Source: Bolinopsis microptera
Taxonomy: Eukaryota > Ctenophora > Tentaculata > Lobata > Bolinopsidae
Reading direction: 5' to 3'
Length of the DNA stretch: 64,000 nucleotides
Assembly (NCBI RefSeq): GCF_026151205.1
Contig: NC_087078.1
Span: 5,287,675 to 5,351,674 of the forward strand
Shown: one piece after another, positions 23,057 through 34,200 of the stretch
Numbering within the stretch: position 1 is the first letter of the stretch
Layout: every line of letters starts with the position of its first letter
Position numbers and translations under genes: made by a program
The notes under the pieces: model-generated
The model's database searches: none
What the model saw: only the letters and a program-made list of their open reading frames with translations
Told to the model about the DNA's origin: nothing

Positions 23057-23432
23057 TGGGTCGTGTCGGCTGGGTGGTGAAGTGGTAACACGAGTGTAGT
23101 GGTAACACGATCGCCTCCCAAGCAGAAGTTGTAGGTTTACAACTTACCAGGACGCGCGCCGATATGGAACAGATATTTTACGAGTATCACCTGTTAAAGC
23201 AGAAGGCCCGGGTTCTATAAATCCGGTCGGATGCAAGTCGGCCAGTTACCAAGCTGTGATTAGGTACAGCTTCGGCTGGTGATACACACTCTCTGGCTCG
23301 TAGGACTAACCCCCCTACATCTAGTTTAGTGCACGGGCACAGAGTGGCTTAGGGTTACTGAAAAGGAGATAAGCACCTCAGGCCATCCCAACTTGTGGGA
23401 GAGACCTGCCCTTGTATCTTGTTTGTAATTGT
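23057..23432 (+). mobile_element. tRNA-derived SINE, copy 3
   Basis: Same length and sequence as the copy at 21985, with the same TGCTCATCGGT flanks (23046-23056, 23433-23443). It was duplicated with the surrounding unit. Confidence 0.75.
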
Positions 23433-23648
23433 TGCTCATCGGTAGAAAACAGCTCTTCGAAAGTTTAGTCCGGGGTCATTTGTTGGGGGGGGGGGGGGGG
23501 GGGTTCTCTTATCAAGGGATGTGAGAGGTACGTGTTTTCCATCTTCACGATTCATGTTCGCCAGATTTCAAAACTCTGTCAAGCATGTTAACGGTGTTTT
23601 AAAAGATTCTTATCTTGTGCATTAATGTTATAACATAACAAATTATTT

Positions 23649-23784
23649 ATGATTTCGTATATAGTATATACTTTGGGAGTCCTGGCATGCAGCTAGCAGG
23701 AATTGCATTCTGTGGGCACGGCGATAAGACCTTCCTCTTAACAGTTACTGGCGTAACCGTTGACCAGAACAGAAAGAGATCATA
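23649..23784. mobile_element. ~136-bp insertion with AAATTATTT direct repeats
   Basis: Unit 3 of the tandem array is interrupted here relative to units 1 and 2. The inserted sequence starts after AAATTATTT and the same 9-mer follows it before the unit resumes with TGCTGTGCATGATTAAAT. The element family is unknown. Confidence 0.5.
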
Positions 23785-23889
23785 AAAAATTATTTTGCTG
23801 TGCATGATTAAATATTTTATGTAGTTTAAATTCCTTTGATCATGTCGGTCTAGTGCTGTTAAAATTTTGCATAATTTATTAGAAAGTTG

Positions 23890-26800
23890 CATTATCTTTC
23901 GACATCAATGTTTGAGTAACGTTGTGTTTGTGTAATGGTTGCGGTGATGATGTCGCTGAATGACGCAAGTGCATGCGGTGCGAGTCTACATCAGCAGTAA
24001 AAGTTTAAATTTTTCTGAATAACTAGTTCATTGTATTTATCGACTTTGATGGTTGATGTATTGCAATTATCTTTTGTTCAATTTTAAGTTGATGACGACC
24101 TTTCAGTTTCTCGATGAATGACGAAATGGTTTTTATCTATTCATAGTTGAGACAAATAAACGCAGACTGTCCATAGTTGCAATACTTCTAATACTCTCAT
24201 TGGAGTTTTAAAGTTTTAATTTTTTAATATCATTGAACGAACACTTAACTTATACAGTTCTATTTGGCATCTGAACAAAGATTGTTTGTTCCAGAACATA
24301 TTTTGTAGTTTGAATGCATTAATTAATTTTCAAATCAGTTTTCAAACGTTTTATAACCAAAACAGCGCTAAAATGTATGGTCCTGTTTTTACATTGCATA
24401 GTTGAATAAGAAACTACGTCATTTACACATATTACCTCATAGTAGTACACTGACGTGGAAATTTATCGACAAAAACAATGTCGTTAAAACTTAGAATAAA
24501 GTTACACTTGTGAGTTGTGGGTAAAACAATGATGGAGTGCTGGGGTGTTGTCACCGAGCTTAAGTCTTCCTCATATAGTAAAACAATAGGTTTAATTATA
24601 GTAAGATCATTATTGGTACCTCTTGAGTCTTGACCCTCCGTAAAAGTGTAAATTTAGCTGTAAGCCTAATAGTTTGAGTCCCTTTGTAAATTTAGCTGTA
24701 CGAGTGAAGCTGCAATATAATTCAGTTAGGTTCCGTTCATTCTTTCATTTGACTATTGAGTATTGCAAGATAGCATCAGTACCACCTCACTTTACAGTAA
24801 TTACCACACTTTACAGTAGTTAACAGTAGTTAACAGTATTTAACAGTATTTAACAGTAGTTAACAGTATTAAGGTATGAGAAGCAGTACCTTGTAGAATG
24901 TGCGTGTGGTAGATGTAAAAATATTTGACAATTGAAGAGTGTGTAAAATGTAAAGCTAACATGTTGTCAGTTGTGTCGTTTAGATCGTCAAAGGAACCTT
25001 GTGTATAAATTCCTCATGAAATTGCTCGCGGATATCAACATTGCATTGTATCGTTTCAGTCCAGCTTTTGGACTACACTTTGTGACAACCTTTGAGCTGT
25101 GCAAACTGCAATTGCACAATGTTGATTTTATTAGAATGATTTCACGTTATAATAAGTTATGTGGACAATGGTAATTTGATTTATAACTACGATGATATTT
25201 TTCTATTTTGATCGACTCATGGACTTTTGCCAGCGCTATCATGCTTATAGAGTATAGATGTTTGCACCAGAAGTTAGGTCTTAAAATTAAACATGACTCA
25301 GTGACTGACCCCATTTACTAAAGGAATTTTAGAAGACGAGCTGGTGGAAACGAAAGGAAAAAGTGGATGCTGTAGAAGACAAAGGTAGTGATTATAATAT
25401 ATGAATATAACAAACAAAATGTATACATAACGTGTCAAAATATAATGCTTTGAAATATATCATAGTAGTATGATAGTAAAGTAGTACATAAGGTAACAGT
25501 GCTAACAGTATAAATAACACCTTGTAGCTGGTGTACGGGTTGTAAGGTAGCTAATTATTCAATGAGGAGGATGTAAAGCTAACATTTTGTGACTTCAAAA
25601 TGTTAAGATTGTCAAAGGAAAAGTGTGTAAATTCTTGAGCTCCTCGTGGAATTGCGGACTGTACCTCAGTCTTAATACTCAGTAACGATGATAATGTTTG
25701 TCTTACCATCATCGGTATCGCTGCAGTTGTGCTTGTAGTTTTTAGTTAAACCCGTTTCATCTTGAAATCCTTTAAGCTGTTAAATTTCATTCTGTTCAAT
25801 AAAGCAATGACCAGGCCATCTTTTACGCTTAAGTAGGTAAATAGTAAATACGTTATGTGAACAGCAATTTAACTACATGCTACGATGATATTTTTCTATT
25901 GTGCAATTTTGATTGACTTAACAGTAATATACCAATGGCTTTTGCCAGCGCTATATTTAAAAGTTTGCGTTAGAAGTAAATGTTTTGTCTTAAAACTTAA
26001 TAGCTTTTTTTTTCTTGTTAATTGATTGTTATTTGTGGCAGTGTTTCTCCACTTGAAAAGGAGTGTGCAAGAATTTTGACGACATATTAAGTATGATGAT
26101 CACATGTTGATCACAGATCAGAAATTTGATTCTGTCATTCCTTCTTGTGATCCTAGACTCTATAGAGTTAGTCTTCACATGATTAATAATTGATAAAATA
26201 TTTGATGAACATTAATTCAGGCTTTTATCTATTTAGTGTGACTTTTTAGCAGTTGAAATGCGTCCGATTATACCGTATATGGCGAATAGTAGTTTAGAAA
26301 TGTAACCGATAAAAACCACAATAAATTAGTAGACTGATAACTTGATTAGCTTACACGAGGGTGTGTAATGGATTAATGGCTCGTTAACAAGCTAAACGGC
26401 TGTATACTGCCTAATTAATTAATGATCCAACGTCGACTTAATGTAATTGATACGGCATATCGCAATTTTTGCTTTTTTTTCTTGGATATAAAGTCCACCT
26501 TTATTCATTATCTATTTATTCAGTTCTTATTCATTGCAAAATATATAAATTCCATGCTTTGCAAGATTACAGCGACATGATATTGATTTTAAAAGCTTTT
26601 ATTGTACGGACTATTTCTATAAACAGCCCCTATACTATTCTGATTTTAGGACTGAGGTTTCTTAAAACTTGAGAAGTGATACAACCCCTGATCATATTAC
26701 CAGTTACATCTAATAAAGGATGTAGGGATCAATGACCACATTTAATCGCATAATCCATCATCTCATGCTGCAAAACAGCGTACGCTAATAATAATACTGT

Positions 26801-27407
26801 CGAAACTTGCGTTAGTTTTTCAGCTTTACCATATCTGGAGTCTGGACGGTACACGAGTGACGACTCATAGTCTCTGGTACTATAAACCTGTCGGTATCTT
26901 ATATCTACCAATCCCGGATAAGATTAAGTGATTAGTAGTGTATTTACAGTAGCTGACCTATGACCTCCAATATTTGTGTTACGAGGTGGTCTAGGATAAG
27001 CTCATAGACCGCTTTACGTAAAGTTATTACAGCACAAACCCCACTTGTGTTCCGGCATATAGGGCGTGTTGCTTTACTGTGTGGTTTAGTACGCTCTTAT
27101 TTTTGTTCCTAGAAGCTCCGGAGGTATGAATGCCGTTTATTCAGAAATCAATTGTCATTTTGCGTTCTATCCCCAGTGTGTACCGTGTGTTTGTGATAAT
27201 CGGTGTATTTCATGCAAGATGGTATTTGTTGATGTTGGTTTTACTTCTTACACGGTCCAGATCATTATTCATTTGTATTAAGTTATTCATCAGTCACTCA
27301 TCAGTCAGACCGTTTTTCAGGAGCCCCACCTACTCACCTAGAATGATGTACAATGTATATTTCTGTCTCGATAAAATGTATGACATAAGACTAGGAGCGA
27401 CAGAAGC
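23890..27407. other. Non-coding DNA with a diverged internal duplication
   Basis: 24790-25260 and 25480-25970 resemble each other in order (ACAGTA/ACAGTATTAA, AATGTAAAGCTAACAT, GATCGTCAAAGGAA or similar, GATGATATTTTTCTATT, TTTTGCCAGCGCTAT). This marks an old tandem duplication of about 700 bp. No exon could be supported. Confidence 0.5.
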
Positions 27408-27518
27408 GTGCAGCCTCTGTGCAGCCTCTGTACAGCCTCTGTGCAGCCTCTGTGCAGCCTCACTGCAGCCTCTGTGCAGCCTCACTGCAGCCTCACTGCA
27501 GCCTCTGTGCAGCCTCTG
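27408..27518. repeat. 11-bp minisatellite (CAGCCTCTGTG)
   Basis: Ten copies of CAGCCTCTGTG and the variant CAGCCTCACTG run in tandem. The Cys/Ser/Leu frame across it is a by-product of the repeat. Confidence 0.85.
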
Positions 27519-29001
27519 ATTTTGTTATAGTCAATATTCAGAGGTATTTTAGAGGGCCATCGTCCCATAATTACTGAAAATGCATGTCAAATGTCAGTTT
27601 TTAAGGCATTAATACACAATTAACGTCAATGCATGCTCGATGTTTAAGCTGCTAAAACTAGAAACTATTCGATGAGACAATCACTGATCTCTCTATCAAA
27701 AAATGTAGTAAGCTCCTATTATTCCAGCCTATTATTTGGAAAGTACGTACAGAAATTAATGACACAAGAGCCCAAAGTATGTATGTATTTCACAACATTA
27801 TGTACTTCTTCTTGCTTAGAATGGTCGCCATGATAAAAGGAAGAGGAGCACTAATGTAATTTCTTTTATTTCAGTTCCTTTAATGTTACCATCACATAGC
27901 ATTCAAGCATTGCTTTGTTGAATAGTTGGGTATGATCATACCGATACCGTTTACACAATACACATTACACATACACTATACACACTCTTTATTGACCTTG
28001 CTGTTTATTGATTTATTTTCGAATGGACAAGTGAAGAGTGGGCCATCAAATAATCGTTCAAAATATTGGCCGGACAATTAATGGGTGATAGGTTAGTCCC
28101 TAAATATCTGATAGCCTAAATATCTGATAACCTAGGGACCTAGTTCGCTAGTTTCTTTATAGCACTTCAGTATTATGCGATATATTTGATATCCGCAGCG
28201 GCCGCATAAAATATGTACATTTTTTCGTGCTATGAAGCTCACCACCGGGAAAACACGACTTTTCCAAGCTAGTGCTATCCAATGGTTAACAAATATTTAT
28301 GTAAATGTCTTGTGTGGTAGTGGCAAGCACGCACAGTGAACATGAAAAACAATTAGAATAGCCTTGGATTCTAGGAAGTAAGAAATGCAAGCGGCATTAT
28401 TTCTTGGTAGTTTATTTTATACTTTCGAACATTCGAACCTCACGTTATTGATCAGTCTGACCCAAAATAATCAAATTAAAGCCGACTTTGCGACAATTAT
28501 GCATTGCTAACTTATATTTATAATCTGTTGGTAGTTTAATTGTTGATCACTCGGGACCCGAACACTTGCTTGATACTAAGTTTATATATTTTTGCGATCT
28601 TTTATCTTCATATATTTGACATTTCGTGTTCGTTACTTCTCTCCAAAACTTTTTTCTAAGATTTACAGTAACATTTCGTTACTTTTTTCGTGTTTTTGGG
28701 TACATTCTAAATCACAATTTTGGCTGTAAGAACTAAGAGATTTGGAGCAACCACCAGTCACCGTTTAAAAACACTGATGATCTCCGCTTAAAAGACACAT
28801 AACACCGTTTAACTTCATGAGAACACATCTACACGATGTTAAGTGACGTGAAGTTGTTCTTAAACGGTGGGTTTCTTCAGAAGTCAGCTGTAGAATTTCA
28901 CAAACCTGCATTTAAGTACCGTCCCTTTAGTTGGTGAGATGAGTTTTAGGAGTGCAAATTGTTTTTAGCGAGGGCCCAAACAAAGTAAAATGTTTTATTC
29001 G
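27519..29001. other. Non-coding intergenic DNA
   Basis: AT-rich sequence without a supported exon or clear repeat. Confidence 0.4.
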
Positions 29002-29009
29002 GTTTTCAG

Positions 29010-30472
29010 GGTTCTTTTGCGATAGTCAAAACGCGACAACTAGCGCTGGATGGCGACAACTAGCGCTATCCAGCGCTAGTTGTCGCCATCCAGCGCTAGT
29101 TGTCGCTATCCAGCGCTGGATAACGCTGGCCAGCGCAAAATATATATGTTCGATAATTGTCGCTATCCAGCGCTAGTTGTCGCCATTCAGCGCTAGTTGT
29201 CGCCATCCAGCGCTAGTTGTCGCTATCCAGCGCTAGTTGTCGCTGGCTATGCGACACTGTCGCACGCGATAGTTTGCGATGGCCAGCGCAACTGGCCATC
29301 GCAGAAAACAGCTCGATAACTAGCGCTGGATAGCGACAACTAGCGCTGGATAGCGACAACTAGCGCTGGCCAGCGCTAAGCGATAGCCAGCGCTGGCCAG
29401 CGCTGGCCATCGATATCCAGCGCAAAATTTTTGCGCTATTACCCGTCAGCTAGCGCTGGCCAGCGCTAACCAGCGCTAGCCAGCGCTAGCCAGCGCTAAC
29501 CAGCGCTAGCCAGCGCTGGCCAGCGCTAACCAGCGCAATGTATCAAAATCATATACTTGCGATATTACTCGGATGATGATTAAATTTAATCACTTTACAC
29601 TCGACTGTCACGTGACTTTTTTACCCATTCTCTGACTCTAGCTGGTTCTGAACGACTTTTCGAAACCCTAACCCTCTAATCTGATCCCAACCCTAACCCA
29701 ATCCTATAACCCAATCCTATAACCCAATCCTTAACAAAAACATATGCTGAAACCCTAACCCTAACGGTAATTATTAATTATATAAATACATCGATTGAAG
29801 TTGGTTACAACTATCAGGGGCCCTTTTAGAACAATCTCGAAGATCGACTGCAGAGTGATTTAGCACGCTAGATATTAGTAATACTAATAGTATTACTCGT
29901 CAGCCAGCGCTGGCCAGCGCAATATAGTTGCAATATTACTCGTCAGCTAGCGCTGGCCAGCGCTAGCCAGCGTTGGCCAGCGCAAAATATAAAAATCAAA
30001 TATTTGCGATATTACTCGTCAGCTAGCGCTGGCCAGCGCTGGTTAGCGCTGGTTAGCGCTGGCTAGCGCTGGTTAGCGCTGGTTAGCGCTGGCTAGCGCT
30101 GGCTAGCGCTGGCTAGCGCTGGTTAGCGCTGGTTAGCGCTGGTTAGCGCTGGCCAGCGCTGGCCAGCGCTAGCTGACGGGTAATAGCGCAAAAATTTTGC
30201 GCTGGCTATCGCTTAGCGCTGGCCAGCGCTAGTTGTCGCTATCCAGCGCTAGTTGTCGCTATCCAGCGCTAGTTATCGAACTGTTTACTGCGATGGCCAG
30301 TTGCGCTGGCATTCGCAAACTATCGCGTGCGACAGTGTCGCATAGCCAGCGACAACTAGCGCTGTATGGCGACAACTAGCGCTGGATAGCGACAATTATC
30401 GAACATATATATTTTGCGCTGGCCAGCGTTATCCAGCGCTAGTTGTCGCGTTTTGACTATCGCAAAAGAACC
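29010..30472. mobile_element. 1.46-kb foldback transposon with perfect 8-bp target duplication
   Basis: The ends GGTTCTTTTGCGATAG and CTATCGCAAAAGAACC are flanked by the identical 8-mer GTTTTCAG (29002-29009, 30473-30480), as in hAT-type insertion. Each arm of about 450-500 bp is a dense array of CCAGCGCTAG, CAGCGCTGGC and GCGACAACTAGCG words, so the whole element can fold on itself. The two arms also share a GCGACACTGTCGC palindrome (29260, 30330). The middle (29580-29870) carries a telomere-like repeat unit. No transposase is present. Confidence 0.85.
29580..29870. repeat. Telomere-like repeat unit inside the foldback element
   Basis: The CACTCGACTGTCACGTGACTT flank, ACCCTAACCC runs and CATATGCTGAAACCCTAACC match the units at 7600-8110. 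Three CCAATCCTATAACC-type copies are in tandem. Confidence 0.65.
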
Positions 30473-30494
30473 GTTTTCAGTACCATTTTTTTCA

Positions 30495-30620
30495 TCCACA
30501 ATATGCAGAATAAATGAGGTCATGTTGTCAGTAGTATCCACAATATGCAGAATAAATGAGGTCATGTTGTCAGTAGTATCCACAATATGCAGAATAAATG
30601 AGGTCAGGTTGTCAGTAGTA
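30495..30620. repeat. 42-bp unit, three tandem copies
   Basis: Units at 30495, 30537 and 30579 start TCCACAATATGCAGAATAAA and are nearly identical. They lie 15 bp beyond the foldback element's target duplication. Confidence 0.9.
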
Positions 30621-31277
30621 AACTCTTAATTATTCGAATATCTTAGTGTGAGTGCTTTTTACACTCGTTTTATCACAATTTACCAATATGATTATATCAG
30701 GCTCACTCTGTCACTGATCACTTGTGTAATGTGTATACTACAAACTTATAACAGAGAGTTTATTCCAGACTTCTGTCCGACTCAAATCTGCGGTATACTC
30801 TTTATAAACAAGTTAGAAACTCTGCAGTCTGCCCGGGGGTCCTCTCAGGTACGTGAACTTGGTCTCACATTGTGGGGAATCTCACGAGCATGTACTTGAA
30901 AAGAGTATTGAGAACTAAAACGGTACGAACTACCATGGGCCTAGGCTCTATAGTATATTGTAGAGCTTCTTTTCAAGAGAGGCTGGAACTAGATAGTAGA
31001 TAGCATTTCCATGAGGATGCTCTGCCTGCTTCTGGGTTATGGCAACTCTGAAGGCGGTTGAAACTGTCAGGGTCACTTCTTGCAACACTAGTCGAGCCAG
31101 CGGCCATGGTCAAGTATCGAGTTTATGGCAGAAGTCAGTTCAGTCTAGAGTCTTGTAACATATAATATTAAAGTCATTATTGTAACGTCCGATATAACGT
31201 CCGATATAAAAGTATTCCAAATTCAGGTAATGATGAACTAATGATGAAAAAATAGAATGAGCACGACTTTATCATGT

Positions 31278-34200
31278 ATGATATGGTTTTTGATATTCAT
31301 TACCCGAAGTTCACTGACTAATGGTAAGCAGGTACATGTTGTGTGCCTTCAGTTCAGTTTCAGAGTTTTCAGAGTTTAAACCCAAAATTTTAGGTCTTTG
31401 AATTACCTGACATTTTTCACTCCAAATTTTAGGTAATTTAATTAATTGACATTTACTATTTCAAGGTTATATTGAGTTGATATTAGACGGTAACGATGGG
31501 AATGAGGCGACAGATTACCTCGATTTCAGCATCACAACCAACCGACTTCAATTACAATTGACCCAACTAGATGACAACGCAGACCTAGAATTTTCTGTAG
31601 AAGCCGGTGTTTTTGAACGAGATAGCCAAAGCTCACAGATTGCATTGCTTACCTATAAATGGAACACACATTCGGGTCGAAACAATATTTTATCATTGTA
31701 TGATACTAGTGAATTTGAGCAATGCGACGAGACCAAAACAGAAATGCTTAAATCAATCCCCTCAAAAGTAACTGTAGATTTGAATACAGACTACTTGGTC
31801 GAAATCAAAGGAGGGGAGCAGGGTACATTTTCAAGTCTAAGCACTGTACCATGTCCGGCTGTATGGACAAGCTTCACAAGCAATCGTGCTAAAGTCACGA
31901 AAATGAAACTAAAATTGGTGGATGATGATGATGGCTACACATTAGAGAACATCTACACAGTAGAATACAGGATTATCACTGGTATGGAGACAATTGTATC
32001 TTATAACTGTATAATAAATCTGCTCACCTTTTTTCATAGAATTGTATCCTGGAAAGTTGACACGGCTGTTCATTCGTCATGAATGAACTGGTTACTCATT
32101 ATTAAATACGACGTTGATAAATGACCCTTTCAGCGTGTAATCCCGGGCAGTATTTGGATGCTAGAGAAGGTAGTTGTACGGACTGTGAAACTGATCATTA
32201 TGGTGCTGGAGTCTGGCTTGAATCGTGTACTAAATGCCCTGAAGCTAAAGGGGTGGAAGCTGGAAAGGGAACAAAAGAAAGTGACTGCACTTGGAGTAAG
32301 TTCAAAATTTCATTAAAAAATCCAACCTGAAATCCTCGTGATTCTATTTCATTTCCTTTTTTACTTTAGATAATTTTTGATTAGCTCAAGATGATAGCCG
32401 ATTAGAAATAACCATAATAATAATGCTTTCAGAACCATGTGAAGCGGGTCAGCGTCTAAATCAAGCCATCGGTTGTGAGGACTGTCCAGCAGATCACTGG
32501 AGTGCATCAGGAAACACAGCTGCTTCCTGCACTGTCTGTACATCGGGAAAAGAAGTGGGTGCTGGACTGGGAAAAGGAGCTGGTGACTGCAACTGGAGTA
32601 AGTAGATTCGACAGGCCAAGGGTATGCAATATGCATTCTAATCGTGTATAATCATCCTTCTTTAGTACTTCGTTTTCCTCAGTCAGGTAATGTAACAGCA
32701 ATGTAATGTATGTAATAGCAATGTAATGTAATAGCAATGTAATGTAATAACAATGTAAGTCATCATTATCTTCAGAGGACTGTAGTAGCGGGCAATATCT
32801 GGACCAAGCGACCGGTTGTAAGAATTGTCTAGCAGATCACTGGAGTGTAGGAGGGCAGGTTGCACAGTGTACACAATGTCCAGCTGAAAAAGGAGTTTCT
32901 GCTGGAGCTGGAACGAGCGAGGCTGACTGCACTTGGAGTATGTTTATACGTTATCGTACAATGCCACATATATTTGTGCTTAGCAGTTCAAAACTAAAAC
33001 TTTATGTTAATTTACCGTGTTAGATTCGAGAAACTCTGGCCAGAATTCCTTATTTAACTTTGGTTTAAAGTTGAAAAGGATGTTTGCACAAGAGTAGTGG
33101 CTCAGGGCTCATACCTTGCGTTTACCTGAGCGACAAGTCTGGCGATTTAAAGAAAGACTGTCCGAATATGTGACGAGAAGGACACTTCCTTGTGTTCCAA
33201 ATGGACTACTGATTGTATTTCGTAATCACGTCCCTTTTTCGGATGGCATGGCAGTCTCTTCATTTGTTTTCCCTACTATAATATTATAATAATTATTATA
33301 TTTACAGAACCATGTGAAGCGGGTCAGCATCTAGATCAAACCAACGGTTGTGAGAACTGTCCACCAGATCACTGGAGTGCCGCTGGAAACGAGGCTACGA
33401 CCTGCACTGCTTGTGCAGCGGAAAAAGGAGTGGGCGCCGGACTAGGAAAACAAGCTGGTGACTGCACATGGAGTAAGTATTTTCCTAACTTTCTAAGTAT
33501 GTTGGGCGCATTTACGGCTTTCACTATGTTACTTATACTATAAACATCATGGTTTAGTGTCTTTCGCTTTAGACTTCACAGACTACAGTCCATATTTTTA
33601 CACCCCTCTCACGGATATGTTATCTTCAGAGGACTGTAGTGGCGGCCAATATCTGGACCAAGCGACCGGTTGTAAGAATTGTCTAGCAGATCACTGGAGT
33701 GCAGGAGGGCAGGTTGCACAGTGTACACAATGTCCATCTAATAAAGGAGTTGCTGCTGGAGCTGGAGCGAGCGAGGCTGATTGCACTTGGAGTAAGTTTG
33801 AATTTGAAGTAATAATTTATTGTACTTTCAGCTGATCAAAATACCCAACAAAATATTCGAAAAAATACCCGAGACGAGACTAAATCGTTAACTGAATATT
33901 GCAACGTTACACCGAGCAAAGAAATAATGACCCGACAGATTTCGAACACGATTTCGAAAGATGAATCAGCCAAGGCACTGGAAATAGTGAAAACTGAAAT
34001 GGAAATTAAATGAAGCGCTATAATCAGTTAATCACACGATTGGTACACATCACACACAGAAAAAACGAAATAAGAACACAGAAAATGACAACAGAATATA
34101 GTATAGATGCAAAATGAGACATCAAAAGCGGAGCCTGAAGGTTAAGCACAGGTAGTTGGTTCAATCTCAAAAGTGGGACCTGAAGGTTAAGCACAGGTAG

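Larger units (their letters stand above)
20832..23840. repeat. Three-unit tandem array of nested repeats (~1.07 kb period)
   Basis: Unit 1 (20832-21597) lacks the SINE and has only part of the MITE. Unit 2 (21599-22670) and unit 3 (22672-23840) each contain a TA-flanked MITE, a SINE, a shared GTTAAAAGATTCTTATC flank and a long G tract. Units 2 and 3 are nearly identical. No gene is present. Confidence 0.75.

Noticed and set aside
21582-23121. Overlapping frames of about 100-150 codons on the minus strand over the tandem units
   Set aside because: They lie within MITE and SINE sequence and appear in both duplicated units; no domain and no splice context.
25332-25385. Possible small exon between TTTTAG and GTAGTG reading EDELVETKGKSGCCRRQ
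   Set aside because: Only one weak exon with no partner exons in matching phase nearby. Receptor 1 already has a plausible terminal exon at 17499.
27408-27518. CRISPR-like direct repeats (also 51565-51822 and 41625-41935)
   Set aside because: Units are contiguous, without unique spacers, and the window is clearly from an animal nucleus; these are satellites.
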